NCBI GenBank assembly: GCA_021296025.1
Contig: JAGWBF010000002.1
Coordinates: forward strand, 1-43,049
Origin: Dehalococcoidia bacterium
Lineage (GTDB): Bacteria; Chloroflexota; Dehalococcoidia; Lucifugimonadales; JAGWBF01
Length of the DNA stretch: 43,049 bases
Direction of reading: 5' to 3'
The translations under genes and the position numbers were made by a program. Shown here one piece after another: positions 24,462-31,937 of this stretch (within the stretch, counting starts at the first letter, position 1; every line of letters starts with the position of its first letter). Below the pieces are notes generated by a model, which was given only the letters and a program-made list of their open reading frames with translations, did not search any database and was not told the DNA's origin.

Positions 24462-24564
24462 CCACACAAGCTCAGTTTAGCACACTCCCTATGTCGCGCC
24501 AATATCGTCAGGGTCTGCCAGTGGTTGATATCCTTCATGCCGAGGGCAAGGGGGGGTTACGAAA

Positions 24565-24637
24565 AGCCCCAGAGGGGATTCGAACCCACCAACCTACCGA
24601 TTACAAGTCGGTTGCGCTACCATTGCGCCACTGGGGC
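24565..24637 (-). tRNA. tRNA-Thr (TGT anticodon)
   Basis: Minus strand. Acceptor GCCCCAG pairs with CTGGGGC, discriminator T. The loop CTTGTAA on ACCGA/TCGGT gives anticodon TGT. TTT follows the discriminator, so CCA is not encoded, unlike in the two neighbouring tRNA genes. It is first in the Thr-Tyr-Thr-tuf array. Confidence 0.95.
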
Positions 24638-24650
24638 ATACCCACTCTAA

Positions 24651-24711
24651 TGAACGCATATCGTAATATGGCCCCGACTTAGCGGGGCCATACACAAACA
24701 GCCTGCGTTCA
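24651..24711 (-). repeat. Two-part hairpin at the 5' end of the tRNA-tuf transcript
   Basis: Outer stem TGAACGCA (24651-24658) with TGCGTTCA (24704-24711), eight pairs; inner stem ATGGCCCCG (24668-24676) with CGGGGCCAT (24683-24691), nine pairs. The predicted start from the promoter at 24717-24746 falls at about 24710, so the 5' end of the RNA would be locked in the outer stem. Confidence 0.6.
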
Positions 24712-24716
24712 CTTAC

Positions 24717-24746
24717 ACTTTAGTCTCAACCTACCAAAAATGTCAA
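24717..24746 (-). promoter_or_regulatory. Promoter of the tRNA-tuf-rpmG-secE-nusG-rplKA operon
   Basis: Consensus TTGACA at 24741-24746 and TAAAGT at 24717-24722 on the minus strand, spacing 18. The -10 is identical to that of the ATP synthase promoter in this window. Confidence 0.7.
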
Positions 24747-24825
24747 TATATTAGCTTTGCTGGGATGAAGCGATCCCTTTGGTCAGTGACCAAAGCCTCC
24801 CTGTAACGTGCTGCTGAATCTCGGC

Positions 24826-24855
24826 CTGCCAACGCGTCCGGGCCGGTGCTATAAT
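24826..24855 (+). promoter_or_regulatory. Promoter for the LLM oxidoreductase gene
   Basis: CTGCCA at 24826-24831 (four of six) and a perfect TATAAT at 24850-24855, spacing 18. The transcript would begin near 24862, about 78 nt before the GTG start. Confidence 0.6.
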
Positions 24856-24939
24856 CGCTTGTGATATTCGGTGTGCTGTGTTTCGTCGTCGTATCTGGTA
24901 GAAGGCAGCGATGACAGGCCTTGTGCAAGGAGGCTTCCC

Positions 24940-25806
24940 GTGAAGCTTGGAGCGATTTTCCCCCAGACGGAGATCGGCGCAGACCCGGGCGCGGTGAAAG
25001 AGTACATTCAGGCAGTCGAAGGCATGGGCTTCTCCCACATGATCCTCTACGACCATGTGCTGGGGGCCGATGTCAAGGCCCACCAGGGCTGGGCGGGGGC
25101 CTACAACTCCGACGATATGTTCCACGAGCCCATGGTGCTATTCGGCTATGCGGCAGCCATCACCAGCACCCTGGAGCTGGTCACGGGCATCCTGGTGCTC
25201 GGGCAACGCCAGACGGCGCTGGTGGCCAAGCAGGCCGCCGAGGTGGATATCCTCACCGGGGGACGCCTCCGCCTGGGTATAGGGATAGGCTGGAACCAGG
25301 TCGAGTACGAAGCCCTGGGCAGCAGCTTCCGCAACAGGGGAAAGCGCAGCGAGGAGCAGATAGCCTTGCTGCGGCAGCTTTGGACCCAGGAGATAGTGAA
25401 CTTCGAGGGCCGCTATCACCGGGTTACCCACGCAGGTATCAACCCCCTACCCGTTCAGCAACCCATACCCGTCTGGTTCGGCGGCAGGGCCGAGGACCTG
25501 GTCCAGCGGGTTGCCCGCATCGGTGACGGATGGTTCCCCAACTTCCTGCCCAACGACGAGGGGCGGGACACCATAGCCCGTCTCCACAGCTATGCCAGGG
25601 AGGCGGGACGGGACCCGAGCGCTATTGGCATTGAAGCGCGGGTAAACGTGGCCGGCAATACTCCAGATGACTGGGTGGAGCAGGCAAAGGCGTGGGAAGA
25701 CATAGGGGCAACCCATCTTTCCGTGAACACGATGAACGCCGGCTTCACCTCCGTGAAGGATCACATCGATGCCGTAAGGAGAGTCAAAGAGGTTGTTGCA
25801 GGCTAA
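24940..25806 (+). CDS. LLM-class F420-dependent oxidoreductase (TIGR03619-like)
   Basis: 288 residues from GTG at 24940 with AAGGAGG six bases upstream; the longer frame has no homology before this point. Luciferase-like TIM barrel: VKLGAIFPQTEIG, GFSHMILYDHVLG, TSTLELVTGILVLGQRQTALVAKQAAEVDILTGGRLRLGIGIGWNQVEYEALG, and IPVWFGGRAEDLVQRVARIGDGWFPN. This subgroup usually takes F420. A cupin gene follows 60 bp downstream. The substrate is unknown. Confidence 0.92.
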   Translation: MKLGAIFPQTEIGADPGAVKEYIQAVEGMGFSHMILYDHVLGADVKAHQGWAGAYNSDDMFHEPMVLFGYAAAITSTLELVTGILVLGQRQTALVAKQAAEVDILTGGRLRLGIGIGWNQVEYEALGSSFRNRGKRSEEQIALLRQLWTQEIVNFEGRYHRVTHAGINPLPVQQPIPVWFGGRAEDLVQRVARIGDGWFPNFLPNDEGRDTIARLHSYAREAGRDPSAIGIEARVNVAGNTPDDWVEQAKAWEDIGATHLSVNTMNAGFTSVKDHIDAVRRVKEVVAG

Positions 25807-25866
25807 CGGGGAAACCAAGCCTACATCAGGTACATACATGCAAAAAATCAAGCCAAGGGGGAAAGT

Positions 25867-26214
25867 GTGCAGATAGTCCGTGTGTACTCAGGCGATGATG
25901 GGGAGTCCCACTTCCAAGATATGAGCAGGGATGAGCTGGAGGCTTACCTTCCCAAGGAGGGCGTGGGTCCCATCACCCTGCATCGCCTTAATTCGCCATC
26001 GGTCAACGACTTCCACCCCGGCCCTCCCAATCCCCAGTACCTCATCTTTCTGGCGGGCATCGTCGAGGTGGAAATAGGTGACGGGAGCATTCGCCAGTTT
26101 CTCCCTGGCGACATCATGATCGCCGAAGATTCGACGGGCCATGGGCACATAACCAGGGGCACGGGCGCGGACCCCAGGGTGTCCTTTCACGTGCAGCTCC
26201 CCCGGAAGAGCTAG
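25867..26214 (+). CDS. Small cupin-fold protein
   Basis: 115 residues from GTG at 25867 with AGGGGGA upstream. The core LIFLAGIVEVEIGDGSIRQFLPGDIMIAEDSTGHGHIT matches the two cupin motifs: a G-rich turn, then PGD and a terminal GHGH that could bind metal. The first-motif HxH is not obvious (HPGPPNPQYLIF). Function is unassigned; it may be a metal-dependent isomerase or oxygenase. It probably shares a transcript with the LLM gene and ends one base before the convergent formamidase stop. Confidence 0.8.
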   Translation: MQIVRVYSGDDGESHFQDMSRDELEAYLPKEGVGPITLHRLNSPSVNDFHPGPPNPQYLIFLAGIVEVEIGDGSIRQFLPGDIMIAEDSTGHGHITRGTGADPRVSFHVQLPRKS

Positions 26215-26215
26215 C

Positions 26216-27319
26216 CTAGCCGCTGAAGATGCCCAGGGGCAGGAAGGCTGTCACAACGAAGTTGGGCACGTCCACCACCTCGCTGACGCGCAGGTCCACG
26301 GCCACGCTGCAGATGCAGTAGGCCTGCTCCCGGGACCAGCCCCGCTCCATCAAGAGCTGGATCATGTTGAGAAGGGCGTTCCGCGAGGCCACGGAGGCAT
26401 CTTCCGAGTAGTTCACCCCGTCTCGGATGGGCATGCCGGTGGCTGCGAGGAATCTGCCCGATGTCTCCGTTGGACCGGCGGGAGGCCCGTCCAGCTCGAA
26501 TATGGGAAAGCGGATGCCACGACGCTCAGCATCGCCCTTGTGAAGCCGGAAAGAAACGTGCAGGGTGCAGTCCATCTCCACGGCGGTCCCGCAGCACTCC
26601 GAGTCACCCTGGGCAAAGTGGGCATCCCCTGCTGAGAAGAGTGCGCCTTCCACGAACACCGGCAGCAACAAACGGCTTCCCGCAGTCAGCTGCTTGATGT
26701 CCAGGTTCCCGCCGTGCTCCCTGGGTGGTACGGTCCTCAGTGCCTGGGAAGCAATGGGCTCCGTGCTGGGGACCGCCCCGGAAGCATCGGGGCCGAGCAC
26801 CGCGCCGCCCCTGCCTTTCAGGTCTTCCTCCCGAAGAAACACCTCCTGCAGCAGGCTGTGGGAAGGGGCGACGCCTATGGTACCCATGAAGGATGCGCCG
26901 GGAATCCGCACACCGGGCAGGTCCGGGGAGGTGGCGTAGCCGTCGGAGATGTCCCAGTGGACGATGTACGGCTCCAGGAACACATCCCTCAAGAACCCGA
27001 AGCCAGGGATAATGGTGGTGAACCCCCAGGAGGCTGGGTCTATGTGACGGGTGGTCACCTCCAGCAGGTCTCCTGGCTCGGCCCCCTTCACATAAACCGG
27101 GCCTGTTAGAGGATGAACCAGGTTCAGGTCGGCGTTTAGCAGGTCCGATGCGATGGATGCAGGGGTAACCCCGCCGTCGAAGGCGTGGCGGGTCTGGAGC
27201 ACCACCTCCTCGCCGCACTCGGCCTCGACGGCGGGAGGGATGTCGGGGTGCCAGCGGTTGTGTCCCTTTTCCGGCTCATCGCCGCATCGCTTGGAGTAGT
27301 CCAGCTCTATGCTCTTCAT
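26216..27319 (-). CDS. Acetamidase/formamidase family protein
   Basis: 367 residues from ATG at 27319 behind AGGAGGG. Features of the FmdA/AmdA family: HNRWHPDIPPAVEAECGEEVVLQTRHAFDGG, NLVHPLTGPVYVKGAEPGDLLEV, GVRIPGASFMGTIGVAPS, REHGGNLDIKQLTAGSRLLLPVFVEGALFSAGDAHFAQGDSE, and a C-terminal EQAYCICSVAVDLRVSEVVDVPN. The family hydrolyses short amides to ammonia and acid. It is 69 bp downstream of a PIG-L deacetylase on the same strand, so both may act on amide-bearing compounds. Confidence 0.93.
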   Translation of the reverse strand: MKSIELDYSKRCGDEPEKGHNRWHPDIPPAVEAECGEEVVLQTRHAFDGGVTPASIASDLLNADLNLVHPLTGPVYVKGAEPGDLLEVTTRHIDPASWGFTTIIPGFGFLRDVFLEPYIVHWDISDGYATSPDLPGVRIPGASFMGTIGVAPSHSLLQEVFLREEDLKGRGGAVLGPDASGAVPSTEPIASQALRTVPPREHGGNLDIKQLTAGSRLLLPVFVEGALFSAGDAHFAQGDSECCGTAVEMDCTLHVSFRLHKGDAERRGIRFPIFELDGPPAGPTETSGRFLAATGMPIRDGVNYSEDASVASRNALLNMIQLLMERGWSREQAYCICSVAVDLRVSEVVDVPNFVVTAFLPLGIFSG

Positions 27320-27388
27320 GAGATTCCCTCCTAAAGGCTGGCTGAGAACCTGACGACACTCTGAAAGACGGCTACGAAACTGGAAACA

Positions 27389-28105
27389 TCAGTCTCCCCA
27401 AGGAAGCTGAGGCTCGAAGTGCAGCACCCTGAACCCTTCGGCGTAGGGCAGGCCCGCCCTTTCCCCTACACTTCTGGATCGGGCCCTGATCCTGTCGCCG
27501 CGCCCGCTGGGGTCGTTGATTTGGCTGGCGTGCCTCTTGAGGGCATTTACCTTCATGTCGATGTGCTCGCTGATGTCCACGAACAGGTCGGGGTCTTCGC
27601 TTCCCCAAAGGTATAGCTCGTTGACCAGGTGGGGTTGCAAGTTCTCGTCACGTATCTGCTCTGGGAAGTAGCCGGGACGCCAAGCAAAGGAGCACACAGC
27701 ATCGATGGCCACTTGGCCACTGACCCTGTGGTCCCGATGGGTGTGTCCTCGGCTCCGGTACGGGTCCATGCACATTACGGTATCTGGGCGGTACTTTCTG
27801 ATGGCCCTCACCACCTCGGAGCGAAGCTGGTGGTCATCCTCTAGGGTGCCGTCGGGATGGTGGAGGAACATCACATCCTTCACTCCCAGGACATGGGCAG
27901 CATCCATCTGCTCCTCCACCCGGATGGCAGCCAGCCTGTCGGATGCCATGGTGAAGTCCCCGCTGCCCTTGTCGCCGTTGGTGCATATCAGGTAGTACAC
28001 CTCGGCGCCGGCGGCGATCCACTTTGCGGCTGTCCCGCCGCAGCCGCTCTCGGCATCATCGGGATGGGGAGTAACCAGGAGGGCCCTTTGGGGAACTCCT
28101 TCCAT
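27389..28105 (-). CDS. PIG-L family deacetylase (second copy)
   Basis: 238 residues from ATG at 28105, with GGAGG upstream. Canonical zinc motif PHPDDAE at 13-19, and a second motif HTHRDH at 121-126. It is only moderately similar to the copy at 3720-4430 (shared CTxGxKGS and the C-terminal YAEGF). The family removes N-acetyl groups from amino-sugar conjugates and related amides. It is transcribed with the formamidase and diverges from the Lin0512 gene across 147 bp. Confidence 0.9.
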   Translation of the reverse strand: MEGVPQRALLVTPHPDDAESGCGGTAAKWIAAGAEVYYLICTNGDKGSGDFTMASDRLAAIRVEEQMDAAHVLGVKDVMFLHHPDGTLEDDHQLRSEVVRAIRKYRPDTVMCMDPYRSRGHTHRDHRVSGQVAIDAVCSFAWRPGYFPEQIRDENLQPHLVNELYLWGSEDPDLFVDISEHIDMKVNALKRHASQINDPSGRGDRIRARSRSVGERAGLPYAEGFRVLHFEPQLPWGD

Positions 28106-28184
28106 TTACATAAACCTCCGCTGCCAGGATTCTTTCCGGTTCAGAATGAGATTTCCCGCGAGCCTGCAGCGCCGGATCCTTCGG

Positions 28185-28213
28185 TTGACGCTGCCCGATG
28201 CCTGTAGTGTAAT
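28185..28213 (+). promoter_or_regulatory. Promoter for the Lin0512-family gene
   Basis: TTGACG at 28185-28190 and TGTAAT at 28208-28213, spacing 17, on the plus strand, 39 bp before the start codon at 28253. Confidence 0.6.
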
Positions 28214-28252
28214 GGCTCTAAGGGACTTCCAATCTACTATAGGAGTATAAGC

Positions 28253-28591
28253 ATGGCGTTGAAAAGGTGCATCCTGGAAATGGGGATGGGTGTTGACCTG
28301 CACGGCAAGGATTTTACCAAGGCCGCCCAGAGGGCTGTCCAAAATGCCCTGTGGCACAACAGCCTCACCTTCCCGCGCCACTTTGGTAACGGGGCCGATG
28401 CGATGCGGGTCGATGTGACCATAGCTGTTTCGGACCCCGACGCCGTTGACGGGGACGCCGTTTTGAGCATCCTGCCCCATGGCACAGGTTACATCAATGT
28501 GGTCAAGGGCGGGCTGGATATCCCCAACGAGGATGGCACCGACCACACCATCATCGCCAATGCCGCCGTGGTTGTAAGCCTGGACGTTTAG
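28253..28591 (+). CDS. Lin0512 family protein
   Basis: 112 residues from ATG at 28253 with AGGAG upstream. MALKRCILEMGMGVDLHGKDFTKAAQRAVQNALWHNSL and the GTGYINVVKGGLDIP segment match the small conserved Lin0512 family of unknown function. It is a single soluble domain without membrane segments. It stands alone on the plus strand between two minus-strand genes. The biochemical role is not known. Confidence 0.85.
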   Translation: MALKRCILEMGMGVDLHGKDFTKAAQRAVQNALWHNSLTFPRHFGNGADAMRVDVTIAVSDPDAVDGDAVLSILPHGTGYINVVKGGLDIPNEDGTDHTIIANAAVVVSLDV

Positions 28592-28643
28592 CCCCTCCGG
28601 CTGGATGAGGCGCTGGGCAGCCCGGTGGATGAAGCCTGCTGTC

Positions 28644-30995
28644 TTAGCGGATCCCCGATGCCTGGAGGAGCTTCCACACCTTCTCTGATCTGATGGGCAC
28701 GTCGATGTGCACCGCCCCCATGCCCATGGAGGACAGGGCATCGGCCACCGCATTGACGATGGTGGGAGTCGAAGCTATGGTGGCCATCTCGCCAATGCCC
28801 TTGACACCCAGGGGATTGATGCCGGTTGGCGTCACCGTGCGGTCCAGGACGAATTCGGGGAACTCTTCGGCAAAGGGCATGGCATAGTCCATGAAACTGC
28901 CGGTTAGCAGCTGACCGCTATCATCCCAGAGGGCGCCCTCCAAGAGGGCCTGTCCCGCGCCCTGAACGATGCCCCCGTGCACCTGGCCCTCCACCAGCAT
29001 CGGGTTGATAACAGTGCCGCAATCGTCGATGGCAACGTACTTGGTCAGCAGCACCTCTCCCGTTTCTTTGTCGATCTCTACCTGGGCCACATGGGTGCTG
29101 AAGGGAAAGGTCAGCCCCTCTGGTTCCCAGAATGATGTGGCTTCCAGACCCCGCTCCATGTTGGACGGAAGGCTTGTACCGCTATAGGCTTCCCTGGCTA
29201 CGTCTGCCCAGGTGACGTACCGGTCCTGCACATCTTCCGCACAGAACTGGCCTTCTTCCAACAGAACAGCTTCGGGAGTTGTGTTCAATAAGACGGCAGC
29301 AATCTCCTTAGCCTTTCGCGCCACCTGGCCCACTGCGGTGACCAAGGCGGCGCCACCCACGGCCATGGAGCGGCTGCCCGATGTGCCTCCGCCCCGGGGC
29401 ACGACGGCCGTATCCCCGTGCACCACCGTCACCGCATCCATGGGGACGCCGAGCTGGTCGGCAGCGAGCTGGGCGAAGGCCGTTTCTTCTCCCTGCCCGT
29501 GGGGCGAGGATCCGGTGAACACTGTGACGCCTGCCGTGGAGTCCATGCGCACGGTTGCGCTCTCGAAGCCCGATAGGCCGCCCATGGCGGCGGCCGGGCC
29601 GAACCCGCACACCTCGACCGTCGTCGTAATGCCGATGCCGACTACCCTGCCCTCCCGGCGGGCGCGTTCCTGTTCCCGGCGCATCCCGTAGTAGTCCGAG
29701 GCCTCTATGGCCTTGTCCATGCTGGCCTGGTAGTCGCCGCTGTCGTACACCATGCCCGTGGGAGTTTCGTAGGGGAAGGCGCCTGCGGGAATGAAGTTCT
29801 TTCGTCGAATCTCCACGGGGTCCATGCCCAGAGCGCCTGCAACCAGGTCAACCGCCCGCTCTATGATGTAGGCCCCTTCGGGCCTGCCCGCTCCTCGGTA
29901 AGCATCGTAGGGCACCTTGTTGGTGAACACCCCGTACGTGGTCCATTCTATGTTCCTGAAGGCGTACACACCCGGGGCCATGGAAGGCGTGAGGGTGGGG
30001 ATTGCGTGGGACAGCACCTGGCAGTAGGCACCCAGGTCGGCATAGATACGCAGCTTCAGTCCCAGGATGGTGCCGTCCTTGTTGTAGGCTGCTTCAACGA
30101 ACTGCACCTGGCCTCGCCCATGGCTGGTGGAGATGAAGTTCTCCTGGCGGCTCTCCGTCCATTTAACCGGTTGGCCTAAGCGCATGGATAGGAGGGAAGC
30201 TATGATGCTCTCCGAGTAAGTGTTGATCTTGCACCCGAACGCTCCGCCCACATCGATCGCTACCACCCGCAGCTTGCTCTCGTTGATTCCCAGCATGCGG
30301 GCCACGATGGAGCTTTCCGTGTGGGGGTTCTGGGTGGTGACCCACAGGGTCAGTTCCTTGGACGAGGGCTGGTATGATGCCAGCACAGCCCTGGGTTCCA
30401 TGGGGTTCGGGACGAGGCGGGGTTGCTCCATACGCACTGAGAGCACTGCGTCTGCGTCTGCGAAGGCTTTTTCCGGGTCCCCCGACTTTCCGGACGCTTC
30501 GTAGCACAGGTTGGTGCCGATGTGGTCGTGGACCAGCGGTGCATCCTGGGAAGCCGATCCTTCCAGGTCAACGGCCGCCCGCAGCACCTCGTATTCCACG
30601 TCGATCAGGTCCAGGGCATCCCGGGCCGCACTGGCAGTGTCCGCAACGACGACAGCTACGGGTTCGCCTACGTAGCGCACCACCTCGGTAGCCATCGGCC
30701 AGCGATCCACCACGTGCATCTCGCCCAGGATTGCGAACAAGGGGAAGGGAATCTTGCACTGGCTGTTTATGTCCTGGCCCGCCAGGACATCGACCACCCC
30801 GGGGCTTTGCTTTGCCTGGGAGATGTCTATACCCCTGATTCGGGCGTGGCCGTGGGGGCTGCGGAGCACCTCCATGTGCTTGGTGCCCTTAAGCTGGACA
30901 TCGTCGGTGTAGGATCCGGCGCCGGTGATCATCCGGGGGTCTTCGGTGCGCTTGACCCTTGCCCCAACCATCTTCGAGACCTGCCCCATTGACAT
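28644..30995 (-). CDS. Xanthine dehydrogenase/CoxL-family molybdopterin-binding subunit
   Basis: 783 residues from ATG at 30995 with GGGGAGGA upstream. Molybdenum hydroxylase large subunit: VGARVKRTEDPRMITGAGSYTDDV, VRYVGEPVAVVVADT, DVGGAFGCK near 248, active-site loop AYRGAGR at 365-371 (the form II type, not the AYxCSFR loop of true CO dehydrogenase), SSPHGQGEETAFAQLAAD, and the probable catalytic Glu736 in KGIGE. It would hydroxylate a heterocycle or aldehyde using molybdopterin cytosine dinucleotide. The small iron-sulfur and FAD subunits normally encoded alongside are absent from the window, as are maturation genes. Confidence 0.94.
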   Translation of the reverse strand: MSMGQVSKMVGARVKRTEDPRMITGAGSYTDDVQLKGTKHMEVLRSPHGHARIRGIDISQAKQSPGVVDVLAGQDINSQCKIPFPLFAILGEMHVVDRWPMATEVVRYVGEPVAVVVADTASAARDALDLIDVEYEVLRAAVDLEGSASQDAPLVHDHIGTNLCYEASGKSGDPEKAFADADAVLSVRMEQPRLVPNPMEPRAVLASYQPSSKELTLWVTTQNPHTESSIVARMLGINESKLRVVAIDVGGAFGCKINTYSESIIASLLSMRLGQPVKWTESRQENFISTSHGRGQVQFVEAAYNKDGTILGLKLRIYADLGAYCQVLSHAIPTLTPSMAPGVYAFRNIEWTTYGVFTNKVPYDAYRGAGRPEGAYIIERAVDLVAGALGMDPVEIRRKNFIPAGAFPYETPTGMVYDSGDYQASMDKAIEASDYYGMRREQERARREGRVVGIGITTTVEVCGFGPAAAMGGLSGFESATVRMDSTAGVTVFTGSSPHGQGEETAFAQLAADQLGVPMDAVTVVHGDTAVVPRGGGTSGSRSMAVGGAALVTAVGQVARKAKEIAAVLLNTTPEAVLLEEGQFCAEDVQDRYVTWADVAREAYSGTSLPSNMERGLEATSFWEPEGLTFPFSTHVAQVEIDKETGEVLLTKYVAIDDCGTVINPMLVEGQVHGGIVQGAGQALLEGALWDDSGQLLTGSFMDYAMPFAEEFPEFVLDRTVTPTGINPLGVKGIGEMATIASTPTIVNAVADALSSMGMGAVHIDVPIRSEKVWKLLQASGIR

Positions 30996-31038
30996 AAGCT
31001 AGTCCTCCCCGCCTGTGCTATGGATGAAGTGCCATTTA

Positions 31039-31078
31039 CTAAAGGGAGCCGGTAACCCTACGGCCCGGCTCCTCTTTA
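31039..31078 (-). terminator. Terminator-like hairpin after the VOC gene
   Basis: TAAAGGGAGCCGG and CCGGCTCCTCTTTA pair almost fully (one bulge). On the minus strand it follows the VOC stop and ends CCCTTTAG, a weak T-tract. It would separate VOC from the downstream molybdenum hydroxylase gene. Confidence 0.55.
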
Positions 31079-31138
31079 GCAGATTCAATAGTTGAGCTGT
31101 AGCAGCTCCGCTCTTGTGCTAGTGCTTCAGTCCTGCTG

Positions 31139-31600
31139 CTACGAAGTTGCCTGGACTGCGGGGGTGGGTAAGGACTCCTCACCGGATGTGCCAACCCAAC
31201 CCGTGTGGGAAATATCTATGATGACACCATCGGGGGCGGTGTACTTCACCTCGACGTTGGCGTGGTGGGAGCTGTCCATCCCGATGCCCAAGGCTGCGTT
31301 GATGTCTTCTCTGGGTGGGAAGTTGGCCGCTTCCAGCTTGCCCTTCACTTCCTCGGCATCTTCTACTTGGAAGCCGATGTGGTGGATCCCGCTGAATCCG
31401 CGGCCCCGCTCGGCTCCCGCCACCTGATCGTTCTTGAAATTCAGGATTGCCAAGTTGATGTTGCCGTCGCTTAGGTAGTAGCCCGTGGCATTCTTGCTGT
31501 CCAGCTTCTGTATCTCCGTGAGGCCGAGGACATCAACGTAGAACCGGGCGGTGGCATCTACATCCTGAGTGGAAATAGCGATGTGCTTGATCTTGGCCAT
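31139..31600 (-). CDS. VOC-superfamily (glyoxalase-like) protein
   Basis: 153 residues from ATG at 31600 behind GGGAG. Two paired beta-alpha-beta-beta-beta modules: MAKIKHIAISTQDVDATARFYVDVLGL with a candidate metal His6, then FSGIHHIGFQVEDAEEVKGKLEAANF and VEVKYTAPDGVIIDISH. The pattern fits glyoxalase I, methylmalonyl-CoA epimerase or dioxygenase relatives; none can be chosen. The C-terminal 20 residues are extra and unstructured. It is transcribed away from rex. Confidence 0.88.
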   Translation of the reverse strand: MAKIKHIAISTQDVDATARFYVDVLGLTEIQKLDSKNATGYYLSDGNINLAILNFKNDQVAGAERGRGFSGIHHIGFQVEDAEEVKGKLEAANFPPREDINAALGIGMDSSHHANVEVKYTAPDGVIIDISHTGWVGTSGEESLPTPAVQATS

Positions 31601-31634
31601 TTTTCTCCCTCTCCGTACCTATGATTTACGTCCC

Positions 31635-31664
31635 AAGATACCACGTTGGTTGTCATATCGCCAA
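31635..31664 (-). promoter_or_regulatory. Promoter for the VOC gene
   Basis: TTGGCG at 31659-31664 and TATCTT at 31635-31640 on the minus strand, spacing 18, about 35 bp before the start codon. Confidence 0.5.
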
Positions 31665-31762
31665 CAGGAATAATCGACCACCCATCCGCGTCCGCCAGAT
31701 ACAGGGGCCCCATGGTCAGGTCTCTATAGGGACAAAGAGGGAACGTAGTGTCGGTAGTCTTG

Positions 31763-31791
31763 TTGACTGTGAAATTATGCACTAATAGAAT
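31763..31791 (+). promoter_or_regulatory. rex promoter with Rex-operator-like palindrome
   Basis: TTGACT at 31763-31768 and TAGAAT at 31786-31791, spacing 17. The 18-bp CTGTGAAATTATGCACTA at 31767-31784 fills the spacer and matches 12 to 13 positions of the Rex operator TTGTGAAATATTTCACAA, including the GTGAAA and CAC core. A repressor bound there would block polymerase, so rex is probably autoregulated. Confidence 0.7.
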
Positions 31792-31937
31792 ATTCTCGCC
31801 GCCAGGGCTAAAGCAGTGGACCTCCCTGGCAAGGTGGCTTGCATGATCCGTGAGAGTATCCCCGGTCTGCTTTTAGCTGTGCACCTATCCGTCCTTAGGA
31901 GCCAGTGCGCCCTATGGTAATTCGTGGAAGCACCCCC

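Larger units (their letters stand above)
24638..24939. other. Divergent intergenic region: tRNA-tuf operon and LLM gene
   Basis: 302 bp with no credible gene. It contains the minus-strand promoter of the tRNA-tuf operon, a two-part hairpin at the start of that transcript, and a plus-strand promoter with a perfect TATAAT for the LLM oxidoreductase. Each is listed separately. Confidence 0.7.
31601..31904. other. Divergent intergenic region between VOC gene and rex
   Basis: 304 bp without a credible gene; it holds the VOC promoter on the minus strand and the rex promoter with operator on the plus strand. The rest, about 100 nt of rex leader, shows one short GC-rich inverted stretch (CCAGGG near 31802 with CCCTGG near 31823) and nothing else I recognise. 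Confidence 0.6.

Noticed and set aside
23430..24650. Long plus-strand open frame (406 codons) over tuf and the tRNAs
   Set aside because: It lies antisense to tuf and runs through two tRNA genes. Composition mirrors the tuf codons and it matches no family.
24668..24691. GGCCCCG hairpin as an intrinsic terminator
   Set aside because: No T-tract follows on either strand, and it lies inside the predicted 5' leader of the tRNA-tuf transcript.
28644..30995. True aerobic CO dehydrogenase (form I CoxL)
   Set aside because: The active-site loop is AYRGAGR, not the AYxCSFR motif of form I enzymes.
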